Notes under the pieces: generated by a model | Databases searched by the model: none | What the model saw: the letters and a program-made list of their open reading frames with translations, nothing else | Told to the model about the DNA's origin: nothing | Translations under genes and position numbers: made by a program | NCBI RefSeq assembly: GCF_900659615.1 | Contig: NZ_CAACUY010000018.1 | Location: 1 to 64,000, forward strand | Source of the DNA: Actinomadura fibrosa | GTDB taxonomy: Bacteria; Actinomycetota; Actinomycetes; Streptosporangiales; Streptosporangiaceae | Direction: 5' to 3' | Length of the DNA: 64,000 bases | Shown here: positions 8,194-18,398 of the stretch, in pieces | Layout of the letters: each line of letters starts with the position of its first letter | Position numbering within the stretch: position 1 is the first letter of the stretch

Positions 8194-8493
8194 TCAGCCG
8201 CTCAGCTTCGCGATCAGCGAGCGCAGGTGAGGCGCTGCGGCGTTCTCCTGGCCGCGCTTCACCCACGCTGCGATGTGGTCGCTGACCAGTTCGGCGAGGC
8301 TCGCCCGCTCGTCGTCGCTGAGGTCGACCGTGGTCGTGGTGTCGGTCCGGCGGTCGTACGCGGTGAAGAGGATGTCTCCGACCGCCTGTTCGGCCGCGGA
8401 AGGCCTGCGGTTGCGCTGGGCATGCCAAGCGGCGCTGTTGTTGACGACGCCCCAGCCGTGCAGGGCCTCGTAGTTGGTGAGTTCGAGCCTCAT
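8194..8493 (-). CDS. Small protein, 99 aa, unknown
   Basis: The product begins MRLELTNYEALHGWGVVNNS and is soluble and largely helical, with an acidic middle (TVDLSDDERASLAELVSD) and a basic C-terminus. Frames open further upstream belong to non-coding DNA. The ATG at 8493 is preceded by purine-rich sequence only weakly like a ribosome site. It forms a coupled pair with the 57-residue gene. Both sit among transposon relics, so they may be cargo of a lost element. The function is unknown. Confidence 0.55.
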   Translation of the reverse strand: MRLELTNYEALHGWGVVNNSAAWHAQRNRRPSAAEQAVGDILFTAYDRRTDTTTTVDLSDDERASLAELVSDHIAAWVKRGQENAAAPHLRSLIAKLSG

Positions 8494-8812
8494 GAGGCCG
8501 GTACCTCTCGCCACAAGAAGGTGTGGCCACACCCTACGCGCCGCACGCAACCTACGCAGGTGTGATCGCACCGGCCAGCGGATGGCACGTCCGTTACCGA
8601 CCGCGCACAGCCATCGGCGGCCCTGCGGAACCAGGCCCGGTGAACGCGCCGCCAGAGCCCCGTTCACCGGGGCTCGCCAAGCTCCCTTCCGCGTTCGCGC
8701 CCGACTGGCCCGCGGGGAGGATCGGAACGGCCAGTAGCGACAACGGCTGGATCTTCGCTTCGGTTGATCACTTGGCCCGTTTGGCCTGGTTACGGCTCCT
8801 ACGTTGCCGGGT

Positions 8813-10430
8813 ATGCCAGTGGATTTCTTGTCTGATGAGCAAGTGGCCAGGTACGGACGGTTCCGGTGGAGCCGTCGCCGGGTGAGCTGGGAATGTTCTT
8901 CCGGCTGGATGAGCGCGCGTTGACGCACGCCCGGTCGAAGCGGGCGGCGGCGAATCGGCTGGGGTTGACGGTGCAGTGGGGCGCGGTACGGATGCTGGGC
9001 GCGTTCGTGACCGAGGACCTGGCGGGGGTGCCGGAGGCGGTGGTGCGGTTCGCTGCGGACCAGGTACGCCGATCCGGCGGAGTTCGGGGCGTATGCGGAG
9101 CGGCGGCAGAGCCGGTATGAGCATGCGTGGGACATCCGGGACGCCTAGGGCTACACCGAGTTCGTCGGTGGAGGAGCAGGTGCGGGCGTTCGTGGGCGCG
9201 CGGGTGTGGCGTCGCAGGAGGGACCGCGTGCGCTGTTCGACCGGGCGGTGGTGTGGTTGGTGGAGCTTCGGGTTCTGCTGCCAGGGATCACGACGCTGAC
9301 GCGTCTGGTGGCCGAGGTTCGCCGGGCGGAGAACGCCCGGCTGTACGGGCTGTTGGCCGAGCGGACTCCGGCCGAGACCGCGGTGGCGTTGCGGCGCCTG
9401 CTGCGGGTACCCGAGGACCGGCGGATGTCGGAGTTGGAGCGGCTGCGGACCTCGCCGGTGAAGGCGTCAGGCCGGGTGCTGGTACGGGAGCTGAGCCGGG
9501 TCGCCGAGATCGCCGGGTTGGACGCCGGGCGGGTGTCGACCGAGCCGGTGCCGGCGGTGAAGCTGGCGTCGCTGGCCCGGTGCGGGATGGCGTCCAAGGC
9601 TCCGACACTGCGGGATCTGAAGGAGCGGCGGCAGACCGCGACGCTGCTGGCCACGGTGCGGCACCTGGAGACCGCGTCGATCGATGACACGCTGGACGTG
9701 CTGGACCTGCTGATCACCTCGAACCTGTTGGCGCGGGCCGAGCGGGCGGGCAAGGCCGAGCAGCTGCGGACGCTGCCGAAGCTGCGCCTCGCGGCGCGAC
9801 ACGTCGCCTCGGCGATGGAGATCTTGATGGGTGCCCCGCAGGCGATCGAGGACCGCCTGGTGTCGCTGGCGGAGGTGTGGAACGAGATCGAGCGGGTGGT
9901 TCCGCGGGAGAAGCTGTCGGCGGCAGTCGAGGTGGTCGCGGCGTTCGTGCCCGAGACCGACGACGACGCGGCGGCCGCGTGGCGGGCCGAGCTGGTGAAA
10001 CGGGACCGGACGGTGCAGCAGTTCATCGAGCTGCTGCTGGAGACGATCGAGTTCCGTGCGGCGGAGGCCGGGCGGGGCGTGCTGGCGATGGTGGCCGCGG
10101 CCGCCGCGAGGGCCAAGGCCCGCCGCCGCTACGACCGCGCCGACGTCGCCGCGCACGAGGACCTGGTGGTCGGGTCGTGGCGGCCGCTGGTGTTCGCCAA
10201 CCCCGACCTGCCCGCTGGGCAGGTCGACAAGGCCGCGTTCACGCTGTGCGCGCTGATGCACCTGCACGCCGCGTTGCGCAGCCGGGACGTGTTCGCCGCG
10301 GGCGCCGATCGATGGAGCGATCCGCGGGCCCGCCTGCTGGATGGTGAGGGTGGGTTGCGGCGCGGCCGCGGGTGCTGGCGGCGCTGGAGCTGGAGGAGGA
10401 GCCGGCCGGGCATCTGGCCGAGCTCGCGAG
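8813..10430 (+). pseudogene. Tn3-family transposase, truncated and frameshifted
   Basis: The start MPVDFLSDEQVARYGRF is typical of Tn3-group TnpA with an N-terminal DUF4158 domain. The reading then moves through several frames: MFFRLDERALTHARSKRAAA, a break near 8865, another near 9070-9180, then a long clean frame from 9206 (TLTRLVAEVRRAENARLYGL) to about 10340, and a last piece to about 10430. Roughly 500 of about 1000 residues are present. The DDE catalytic half is absent. No resolvase or 38-bp inverted end could be identified. Confidence 0.8.
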
Positions 10431-10568
10431 CTCCTCGCGGGCCAGTCCCCCGCCAGGTCTTCTCGGGCATCCCGCCCAGGGATCGGGCTTCTTCATCGCA
10501 GGGCCGCATGGGACGGGTCGAGCGCACCGCACCGCCGCCAGCTGGGTGCCGAGGCCCCGCCTTCCGTC

Positions 10569-11207
10569 TCAGAGGTGGTCGCGGCCGGACTGTTGTGCGG
10601 TCCGGTCCTGCTCCTGCGCCGAGGTTAGGGGGTTGAGGGCGGCGTTGAACACGGCGGCCACACCCGGTCCCAGCAGAACCGATGGTTCGACGCCGGTCTG
10701 GGTCAGGGCCATGAGCATAGACAGCGTCAGCGTGACCAGACCGTGCGCCATCTGATCAGGGTCGATGTCGGGACGGACCGTGCCTTCCTCCTGCTGGCCA
10801 CGCAACCGCGCAGCCGACTCCTCGCGGAGCCGTTCCAGGGCAGGGATGCTCAGCAACCGAACGGTGAACTCCGGCTCCAGTCCCTTGAGGATCCGGTGGG
10901 CCAGCGGATGATGGGCCAGCGCCTGCAGCAGCGTGGACATCATCGTGTCGCGCCAGTGCTCCTGCGATGAGAACTCGGCCAGGCAAGCCAGGCCCTCCTC
11001 GATGACGGCGGTCGCGTCCGCATCGACGGCCGCGACGAACAGGGCCTCCTTGTTGGGGAAATAGACGTAGGCCGCGGTGCCGCTGAGCTTGGCATCGCGG
11101 GTGATCTCGGCGATCGAGGTGCCGCGGTAGCCGTCTTTGCTGAAACGGGCGATGGCAGCCTCGAGCAGCCGCTGCCGGGTACGGGCGGCCTTGGTGGTGG
11201 CGGGCAC
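10569..11207 (-). CDS. TetR-family transcriptional repressor
   Basis: From the GTG at 11207 the product is 212 residues: an N-terminal TetR HTH (RQRLLEAAIARFSKDGYRGT, then AEITRDAKLSGTAAYVYFPN with the usual YxxFxxK-type helix) and a helical ligand domain. Longer upstream starts run through the promoter region and are unlikely. It is divergent from the metal-dependent hydrolase gene, with a 9-bp inverted repeat between them, so it probably controls that gene and itself. Confidence 0.85.
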   Translation of the reverse strand: MPATTKAARTRQRLLEAAIARFSKDGYRGTSIAEITRDAKLSGTAAYVYFPNKEALFVAAVDADATAVIEEGLACLAEFSSQEHWRDTMMSTLLQALAHHPLAHRILKGLEPEFTVRLLSIPALERLREESAARLRGQQEEGTVRPDIDPDQMAHGLVTLTLSMLMALTQTGVEPSVLLGPGVAAVFNAALNPLTSAQEQDRTAQQSGRDHL

Positions 11208-11228
11208 CTCGCCACGATACCGTGTTAT

Positions 11229-11261
11229 AAAAATGAGTGATTGCCTAAACTCCTCATTTTT
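11229..11261. promoter_or_regulatory. Inverted repeat, candidate TetR operator
   Basis: Perfect 9-base arms AAAAATGAG and CTCATTTTT, 15 bases apart, lie in an AT-rich pocket between the divergent TetR and hydrolase genes. The local AT content stands out against the GC-rich surroundings, as expected for overlapping promoters. Confidence 0.6.
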
Positions 11262-11312
11262 CGTAGGTTGAGGTCGAGACACCCACGACCACGGTGATGA
11301 GGCGAGGGCCAG

Positions 11313-12155
11313 ATGAACCAGTCGGACTCGATGAAGGTCCGCCGTATCCACTTCCCCCACGGCGAAGGCTCCCTACGCCGCCACTTCGTCGACGGCGACC
11401 TGGTGATGAGCCATCTCGTCGCGGTCCTGTCGGCAACGTTCCCGCCCGGTGAGGACTTCTTCATCCGCTCGGTCCGTCACTACCACGGCCAGATCACCGA
11501 CCCAGAGCTGAAAGCACAGGTCAAGACCTTCATTGGCCAGGAGGTCGTGCACGGCCGCGAACACGACTCCCTCAACCAGACACTGCGCCGGCTGGGCTAC
11601 CCCACCCACCGCGTCCACCGCTCCGTCGAACGCGGGCTGCGGTTCAACACCCGCTTCTTGCCCGCCCGCGCCAACCTGGCGGCCACCGCCGCGCTCGAGC
11701 ACTACACCGCCACCCTCGCCGAGAACCTGCTCACCGACGAGCGCTCACGCGTCCTGCTAGGCGACTCGACCGTCCGGGACATCCTGCTCTGGCACGCCCT
11801 GGAGGAATCTGAGCACAAAGCGGTCGCGTTCGACGTCTTCCGTTCCATCGGCGGCACCGACCGCATGCGCATCCGCGCCATGCGCAGGGTCACCGTCTTG
11901 TTCCTCCTGCACGTCAGCCTCTGGACCCTGCTGTCCCTGCTGACCGACCGCGCCGCCTACAACCCCCGCCGCCTGATACGCAGTCTCGCCGCCCTGCGCC
12001 ACGCCCCCTTCCTCGACCGCGACGTCATCAGCCAGATCCGCGCCTACAACAAACCCGGCTTCCACCCCAGCGACATCGACTCCACCGCCACCCTCACCCA
12101 CTGGCGCAACGAACTGTTCGGCCCGCACGGGACCCTGACCCCGCACCTCAGGTGA
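11313..12155 (+). CDS. Predicted metal-dependent hydrolase (PF10118-like)
   Basis: The 280-residue protein has the paired Glu/His motifs of this ferritin-like family: FIGQEVVHGREH at about residues 75-86 and WHALEESEHKAVAFD at about 162-176, which would bind a di-metal centre. A hydrophobic helix follows (VTVLFLLHVSLWTLLSLL at about residues 195-212). The biological substrate of the family is unknown. It is the likely target of the divergent TetR repressor and stands alone as an intact transcription unit inside the relic zone. Confidence 0.8.
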   Translation: MNQSDSMKVRRIHFPHGEGSLRRHFVDGDLVMSHLVAVLSATFPPGEDFFIRSVRHYHGQITDPELKAQVKTFIGQEVVHGREHDSLNQTLRRLGYPTHRVHRSVERGLRFNTRFLPARANLAATAALEHYTATLAENLLTDERSRVLLGDSTVRDILLWHALEESEHKAVAFDVFRSIGGTDRMRIRAMRRVTVLFLLHVSLWTLLSLLTDRAAYNPRRLIRSLAALRHAPFLDRDVISQIRAYNKPGFHPSDIDSTATLTHWRNELFGPHGTLTPHLR

Positions 12156-12219
12156 CCACATAACCCCAACCTGCCCTCGGCCCGACCAGAACCGCCTCAC
12201 GAGCACGGTCTGGAAGGGG

Positions 12220-12350
12220 TGCGCCGCGGAGCCAGGCGGCGCTCCACCACCCCCGAGGAGTCGATGCCGCGGCCACCGGATCTGGTCAACCGGCGCTTCA
12301 CCGCCGACCGGCCGGACCGGTTATGGCTGGGCAATATCACCTCATGGGTG
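12220..12350 (+). pseudogene. Short IS3-type OrfB scrap
   Basis: About 30 residues (PPDLVNRRFTADRPDRLWLG) match the segment just before the first catalytic Asp of IS3-type transposases. In this copy the position of that Asp is changed (LGNIT rather than VTDIT). It is too short to be anything but a relic. Confidence 0.6.
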
Positions 12351-12588
12351 AGCCACAGGGTTGATCGAGCCGCGTGATCGCGGTGCTGGCAGGGTGTCGG
12401 TCGAGCCGTCGGCGGGTGACCACTGAGACATCACCGACCGCGAGGTCTGAAGTTGGACGGTGGCCCCGTCGGCTGCTGGGCTTGCAGCCGGCTGGCGAGG
12501 TGTTGCGCCACGAGCGCTTCCATGAGGGTGCGGCGCAGGCTCTCGGCTCGAACCTCGGTGACCTTCAGGGAGGGCTTGTTGCGTATCA

Positions 12589-13823
12589 CGTGCGGATCGA
12601 TTGGTCGGAGCGGCATCACGACGTCGCGCTGATGGACGAGGCGGGGTCAGGTCGTTGAACGCGCCCGCATCGGTGACGACCTGACCGGGTTCACCCAGCT
12701 GACAGAACTGCTGGCCGAGCAGGCCGAGAACGCGGGACCGACCGGGATCGACATCGCGATCGAGACCGACAAAGGACTGCTGGTCACCTCGCTGGTCGCG
12801 GCGGGCTTCACAGTGTTCGCAATCAACCCGCGGGCGGTGGCCCGTTACCGGGAGCGGCACGCACAGGCAGGCGGCAAGTCCGACCCCGGGGACGCCGCCG
12901 TCCTGGCCGACATTCTGCACATCGACCGACACCGGCACCGGCAACTTCCAGCCGACACGGCGCTGGCTCGTGGAATCAAGGCGGCCGCCAGGCAGCACAA
13001 GGAAGCGATCTGGGCCCGGCAGCAGACCGTCAGCCGGCTGCGCTCTTTGCTGCGCGACTACTATCCGGCGGCGCTGCTGACCTTCCCGAAACTGACCCAC
13101 GCCGCCGCACTCACCGTGCTCAGGGCCGCACCGACCCCAAAGGCCGCAGCCCGTCTCAGCCCTGCACGGGTGACCACGCTGCTGCACCAAGCCGGCCGGC
13201 GCAACGACCCGGGCCTTGCCGAACGGGTCTCAGCTCAGCTGCGTCAGGACACCATGCGCCAACCTGCCGAGGTCGAGCAGGCTCTGGGCGTCGCGGCCGC
13301 CGGACTCCTGGACATCATCGCCGCGATGAGCGGTGCGATCAAAGCCCTGCAGGACCAACTCAACGTCTTGTTCGCCTGCCACAGGTAGGCCGCGATCATC
13401 ACCAGCGTCCCCGGCATCGGCACGGTCCTGGGTGCCCGCCTCCTGGGCGAACTCGGCGACGACCCCGCCCGCTTCAGCGACATCGCGGGCCTGCGCGGAT
13501 TCGCCGGGACCGCGCCGATCACCCGCGCCTCCGGCAAGTCCAGGATCGTCTCAGCGCGCCACATCCGCAACGACCGCCTCGCCGACGCCTGCCATTGGCG
13601 GGCCTTCGCCGCCATCACCTAGTCCCCCGGCGCCCGCGCCCACTACGACCGACGCCGAGCCGCAGGCGACACCCACAACGCAGCCCTCCGCAACCTGGCC
13701 AACAAACTGATCGCCAAGCTCTCGCACTGCCTGCACCACCACGTCCCCTACGACGAGACGACCGCCTGGCCCACCCGCCCAGCACACGCCCCGCCCCGCC
13801 CCGCCCCGCCCCAGGCAGCTTGA
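12589..13823 (+). pseudogene. IS110-family transposase with one frameshift and two amber stops
   Basis: The N-terminal RuvC-like DEDD domain begins VRIDWSERHHDVALMDEAG, shifts frame near 12655, then runs on through IDIAIETDKGLLVTSLVAAG and the KSDPGDAAVLADIL box typical of IS110. The C-terminal transposase_20 domain (IITSVPGIGTVLGARLLGEL, then GLRGFAGTAPITRASGKS) is in the same frame but is separated by a TAG at 13386 and interrupted by a second TAG at about 13620. Apart from these lesions the match runs to a natural stop at 13823. Confidence 0.85.
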
Positions 13824-13835
13824 CAACTCACCCAC

Positions 13836-14339
13836 GTGAGGTGTCGACGTGCGCACCTGGGAAGGATGGGTGTACGTCGCGTTCGTGCTGGACGCCTTCT
13901 CCCGCCGGATCGTCGGCTGGCAACTGGCCGACCACCTGCGCACCGACCTGACGCACTGGAGATGGCACTGTGGCAACGCGGCCGCGAACGGCCAGTGCAG
14001 CCGGGCACCCTGATCCATCACTCCGACCGGGGCTGCCAATACGTCAGCTTCCGCTACACCACCCGGCTGACCGACCTGGGCGTGACCGCCTCGGTCGGCT
14101 CGGTCGGCGATTCCTATGACCACGCGATGGCCGAATCGCTCAACGCCACTTTCAAGACCGAGCTGATCCACCGCCGCACCTGGCGCACCCGCGACCAGAT
14201 CGAGTACGCCATCGTCGATTGGGTCGGCTGGTACCACCACCGCCGGCTACACACCACCATCGGCGACGTCCCGCCCATCGAGTACGAGACTGCCCACTAC
14301 CGTTCCATCAACGCACCAGCGTCAACCGGCGCCAGGTAA
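13836..14339 (+). pseudogene. IS3-family OrfB, C-terminal half
   Basis: The sequence starts in the integrase core (TWEGWVYVAFVLDAFSRRIV), loses frame near 13950, and continues with GTLIHHSDRGCQYVSFRY (second catalytic Asp), SYDHAMAESLNATFKTELIH (catalytic Glu) and GWYHHRRLHTTIGDVPPIEY to the natural end. The first half of the gene is gone. It abuts the IS110 relic directly, so one element probably inserted into or beside the other. Confidence 0.8.
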
Positions 14340-14524
14340 ACCGGACTTCATCGAACCCGGTGGGCTTCAACGCGTTCGCGGTACTGCATCTGCTTTCGAC
14401 GACGTTCCCGCCGCAACGGAGCTGCCCAAACGTACTTTTCGGCGAGCACACCGATCGTGCTGATCTAGAATAATCTCGGGGCCCATCGCGTGCGGATGTC
14501 CGGCCGTACTCCTAGGCTTGGTGG

Positions 14525-15553
14525 GTGGACAATGCTGCCGGACTGTCACCGCGCACGGGGCTGGGCGGCGCAGTCGGCACAGCCACGCTTGCGCCGGCCA
14601 AGTATGTGAACCCATCGGCCCTGCCGCAGGTGCTGATCGCGACGAACGAGCCGTGGGGCACCTACCACGTCAGGTCGCTGCTTGCCGAGGCCGAGCGCCG
14701 GGATATGCGGCTCACCCAGTTGGTGCCGGACCGTTCTCACATCTCGCTGGCTGACCCGGTACCGGTCGCGAGGCCCGAGGATGCGCTGCATGCTGATCTG
14801 CTTGTGGTGTCAGGGGCCGGGGACTGGCCGCTGGAGTGCGCGGCGCGGTTCCCACAGCTACCGCTGATGGCTAGTTCGCTCGCTTACCTGGGGCCGCAGG
14901 AGGCACCCGGGGCGGCACGGCTGAGGCGGCGGCTGCACGGCATCACCTCCTCGTCCCCGGCCGAGAGCCGGGCATTCGCCAGTCACTTGGGCACCCGGCG
15001 GCACATCCAGGTGGTCGGATCACCCCAGACTGACGACCTGCCCGTCCGTAGACCTGAGGCAGGACTGGTGCTCGTGCTCACCAGCGTCACGCACCCCGAC
15101 GGGACAGGCACCGCGGCACCAGGCACCGAGCTGTTGCTCTCGGCGGCAAAGGCCCTGCATGAGTCGGGCAGGCGTATTCTGGTCGGATTGCACCCTCGTG
15201 AGAACCGCACGCTATGGAAGCAGTACGAGGTTAGCGACGTGCCGTCCGTGCAGGCGTCCGCACGCGCGGACGTCGCGATCGGGATTCCGGGCACGGCATT
15301 CCCGCTCGTCGTCGCCGTCGGAACTCCTGCGATCGGTTGCGTCGGCCCCGCATTGAGCGTGCCCGACTACCTGCTTTCGGTCTGCTCATCGACGATCGAC
15401 AATGCTGTGGACGCGGTGGCAGCCGTCGCGGAGGCTCAACTACCCGACGATGTCATCCTCGCAGACGCTGTAGGCCCAATCGGCAACTCCGCCCGGCGCC
15501 TTCTGAACGCCTGGGCATGCCACGGCCGTGGCCCGGCCCTTTCACCACGATGA
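14525..15553 (+). CDS. GT-B-fold protein, possibly glycosyl/glycerophospho-transferase
   Basis: The 342-residue soluble protein shows two Rossmann-like halves. The first opens VLIATNEPWGTYHVRSLLAE. A linker reads QVVGSPQTDDLP, at the place where GT-B enzymes have their domain crossover. The second has ILVGLHPREN and VAIGIPGTAFPLVVAVGTPA, which resemble the donor-binding loops of CDP-glycerol transferases and UDP-sugar epimerases. No family assignment is secure. It is intact in a zone of relics, with a GTG start at 14525. The neighbours on the other strand are the NACHT operon. Confidence 0.55.
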   Translation: MDNAAGLSPRTGLGGAVGTATLAPAKYVNPSALPQVLIATNEPWGTYHVRSLLAEAERRDMRLTQLVPDRSHISLADPVPVARPEDALHADLLVVSGAGDWPLECAARFPQLPLMASSLAYLGPQEAPGAARLRRRLHGITSSSPAESRAFASHLGTRRHIQVVGSPQTDDLPVRRPEAGLVLVLTSVTHPDGTGTAAPGTELLLSAAKALHESGRRILVGLHPRENRTLWKQYEVSDVPSVQASARADVAIGIPGTAFPLVVAVGTPAIGCVGPALSVPDYLLSVCSSTIDNAVDAVAAVAEAQLPDDVILADAVGPIGNSARRLLNAWACHGRGPALSPR

Positions 15554-15728
15554 GGGGACGGGTCTGCTGTGGGGGTGGTCAAAGGGTCCGTCCCACAAAA
15601 TTTTTTGCAAACGAGCCTAGGACGTCGGCAATGCCGCTTGACGGCGCAAACCCAGCGGCCGCGTCTGGTGTTGTGTCGTTCGCCGGGACCCTGTTCTTGT
15701 TGCCCCAGGCGTCCTTGGCGCCGCTGGG

Positions 15729-17597
15729 TCACGGCTCGGGATTCTGATCGAGGGCTGCCAGTTCACGTTCGATGCGTGGTTTCCAGGGCCAGTTGGCGGC
15801 GTGGTCTGGGCAGCGCAGGCCCTGCTCCCAGATCGTTCGTGCCTGCGAAGCACGACCGGTCGCTGCGAGCGCACGGCCGTAGTACAGCAGATCCCGGGCT
15901 AGTCCTTCACGTGCAGACGGTTCACCGTTCAGATCACTGGCCAGATGCTCGGCGAACAGGGTGATCGCCCGCGGCCAGTCGCCGAGGACGACTGCCGTAC
16001 GGCCGCGCATACCGCGGAGCAGGTCGTCTTGGGCTAACTGACGCAGCCAGGGGTCTTCCTCTAGAAGCTCCAGTTGAACTTGGGCCAGCTCCACGTCATC
16101 GGTTTCGCTGGCCAGGTCGAGCAGCATATTCTGGCAGTTCATGATCCACCGTTGGGCGTGCGGCCCCTTGGCCTCCTGAGTGAAATAGGTCAGGGCCTCC
16201 TCCACCTGAGCCCGGTAGAAGTCCGGCGCAACAGTCCCGGCGTACAGGTGCATGTGCAGTGCGACCAGCCGGGAGATGGCAGCGCTGGTGCGGTTTCCGG
16301 CCCGCTCGGCTGCTGTCACGCTGCGGCGGAACCACCCATCAGCATTCGCGATCTGGCCGTGCAGGAAGTCGAGGTAGCCCAAGTCGTAAGTCAGGCTGGA
16401 GATCCGGGTTTCGGTGAGCGCGTCGGCGCCCGTGCCGAGTTGCTCAGCGGTGATGATCGCCTGTTGGAGCATGTTCCGGGCCCGCCGTAGATTGTCGGGA
16501 TCACCCAAGCGGCGCAGGCGACTGGCCGAACCGTGCGCGAAGCCCAGCACCGTCAGAGTGCGTCGCTGCGGGTCGGCGATGAATTCACTCACCGCGTCGG
16601 CGTCGGTGAGCCTAGCGAGTACCGCGGCGTTCAGTGGGTCACCGCGCGGGTGATAACCCAGTACCGCATGCAAGGTTTCCGGCAGGGGCTCGTCGGTCGA
16701 TGCCGCTCGTTGAGCCAAGATCGACGTCAGGCTGCTGACGAGATCAGGAATCCTGTCCGCGGCGATAGGTTCGATCGCCTCGTAGCCGGCCACGTAGTCC
16801 ATCAGCAGATCTTCGGTCTGCAGGCGTGAAGCCTTGGCCAGTCCGTAAGACGGTTCGCCCAGTAGATCGGCGACCTGGGCGGCGGCCCGGGTGCGTTCAG
16901 TCTCGGAACGTGCCGCCTGGATAGCCAGTACCCCGTGCCGCGCGACGTTCGCCAGTGCATAGTCGTCTTCGCAGTTTGCCCAGGATGCACGATGAGCGTC
17001 GATGTACCGTCGCGCTATCTCGAAGTGGCTCTCGAAGGGGCTCACGCTCCACGGTTGTCTCTCGCCTGGGCTACCCCCGTCAAGAAGGAATTCTGCCAAG
17101 CTGGTGTGGCACAGGCGCACCCCCGCACCGGCACTGACAAGGAACTCCGCCAGATCGGTGAGAGCGGCGGTGACTCTGCGGTCCCCGTCGCGCGAGGCGC
17201 ACAGCATCACCAGCTGATCGTCAGATAGTGAGTCCTGGGCGGCCGCCAGCACGCCCAGCAGTGGCCGGTAGACCTCCTGCCAGGTGGTGCGCCAGCCGGT
17301 GCCGACTCGCAGCCGCACGGCGTCGTACACCAGGACCAGGAAGTACTCATAGATTCCGTCAAGGCCGGTCGGCAGTTCGGCCAGATCGGTCAGCGCGGCG
17401 AGCCGGCGCCGATCCCCTTCGGTCACCGCCTTGCGCACGCCGTCGGCCCAGAGCCTGAGATACAGGAAGTTGCCTGCGGCCCGTTGAGCGACCATGCGGC
17501 TCAGCCGGGTGGGAGTCACGGGGCTGGAGGCCAGTGCGGCGGCGGTGGCCGGTTCGGCCAGCGCGGTGTCGGCATAGGCGCGCAGATCCTCGGTCAC
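15729..17597 (-). CDS. NACHT/STAND ATPase, C-terminal part with TPR-like repeats
   Basis: This 622-residue frame is the continuation, in the same frame, of the ATPase at 17601-18398. The only interruption is a TAG at 17601-17603. It begins with helices normal for the end of a NACHT module (winged-helix region, SRMVAQRAAGNFLYLRLWAD, a motif common in STAND proteins after the ATPase core) and goes on to a helical solenoid resembling degenerate TPRs (DLGYLDFLHGQIANADGWFR). The C-terminal solenoid of such proteins usually senses a ligand or partner. An internal GTG at 17597 could restart translation, but the ATPase would be lost. A single 890-residue protein by readthrough, or a recent nonsense mutation, are the alternatives. 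Confidence 0.7.
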   Translation of the reverse strand: MTEDLRAYADTALAEPATAAALASSPVTPTRLSRMVAQRAAGNFLYLRLWADGVRKAVTEGDRRRLAALTDLAELPTGLDGIYEYFLVLVYDAVRLRVGTGWRTTWQEVYRPLLGVLAAAQDSLSDDQLVMLCASRDGDRRVTAALTDLAEFLVSAGAGVRLCHTSLAEFLLDGGSPGERQPWSVSPFESHFEIARRYIDAHRASWANCEDDYALANVARHGVLAIQAARSETERTRAAAQVADLLGEPSYGLAKASRLQTEDLLMDYVAGYEAIEPIAADRIPDLVSSLTSILAQRAASTDEPLPETLHAVLGYHPRGDPLNAAVLARLTDADAVSEFIADPQRRTLTVLGFAHGSASRLRRLGDPDNLRRARNMLQQAIITAEQLGTGADALTETRISSLTYDLGYLDFLHGQIANADGWFRRSVTAAERAGNRTSAAISRLVALHMHLYAGTVAPDFYRAQVEEALTYFTQEAKGPHAQRWIMNCQNMLLDLASETDDVELAQVQLELLEEDPWLRQLAQDDLLRGMRGRTAVVLGDWPRAITLFAEHLASDLNGEPSAREGLARDLLYYGRALAATGRASQARTIWEQGLRCPDHAANWPWKPRIERELAALDQNPEP

Positions 17598-17600
17598 CAG

Positions 17601-18398
17601 CTACGTCGAGTCGGTGAGTGTCTCCTCGCGCAGCCAGGGCCGCTGCCGGATCCGCAGGCTGTGCAGACTCTCGTCTGGGCGGGAGGTCAGGATGATGCGG
17701 ATGTTGTCCGGCAGTTGAGGAACTTGAGCGAGCCAATCAAGGACGCTCTCCCCTCGGCCGAAGAAGCCGACCTGGTGGCGTAGTTCGTCAAGCGCATCGA
17801 CGAAGAGCACGATCAGGGCGCCCGGAGTACGGTGGGCGAGCTCGACGGCCGGGTCGAGCAGCGCAAGATACTGCAGATTGCCCAGATCACCTAAGCGTGG
17901 GTCGGTAATCAGATGATCGATCTGTAGGCCGATTACGGTTCCCTGGACGCTGCTGGCCTGCTGGGTCACGCGGAGCGCAGTCCGCCGGAACGGAGAGGTC
18001 TGCAACAGCCCGACTCGAATTCCCACGAGCGAACCGTCGCTGGTGACCTTGCCGACCTGCTGGGCCACTGTCGCGGTGACATCCCGGCCCATGACGTGGG
18101 GGACGAGGACGGCGAGTTGGTGGCCGATCCTTAGCAGCACTGACCGGGCGTCACCACCGGCAAAGCTGCCGACGCTGTCTCGCCGGACGAAATAGCGTGG
18201 CGAGACCTCGTGGCGGCGGGTCATCCATGAAACGAATGAGGTCTTTCCGGTGCCTGGACCACCCAGTAGGAGGACGAATCGGCAGCCGGGATCGGCGAGA
18301 TGTCTTTCCACCAGGTCGGCCAGCCACTGGCGTTCGATGTAACGCTCGTCTAGCGCAGCCGAGATGACCTCCTCAAAGAGGACATCTTCGGGAGCCAT
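17601..18398 (-). CDS. NACHT/STAND ATPase, N-terminal ATPase part
   Basis: The 265-residue frame holds a complete P-loop ATPase core: Walker A LLLGGPGTGKTS at about residues 43-54, Walker B ALIVLFVDALDEL at about 205-217, and the sensor RIILTSRPDE near 244, a set characteristic of NACHT-clade STAND NTPases. The protein should oligomerise on ATP binding. In bacteria such proteins often act in defence or signalling. It stops at a TAG after ETLTDST. The frame then remains open for 622 more residues. Its ATG overlaps the stop of the 199-residue gene, so the two form an operon. Confidence 0.8.
   Translation of the reverse strand: MAPEDVLFEEVISAALDERYIERQWLADLVERHLADPGCRFVLLLGGPGTGKTSFVSWMTRRHEVSPRYFVRRDSVGSFAGGDARSVLLRIGHQLAVLVPHVMGRDVTATVAQQVGKVTSDGSLVGIRVGLLQTSPFRRTALRVTQQASSVQGTVIGLQIDHLITDPRLGDLGNLQYLALLDPAVELAHRTPGALIVLFVDALDELRHQVGFFGRGESVLDWLAQVPQLPDNIRIILTSRPDESLHSLRIRQRPWLREETLTDST

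Noticed and set aside
13786..13815. Short CCCCG tandem repeat
   Set aside because: It is in frame within the IS110 relic tail and is a simple composition repeat with no further structure.
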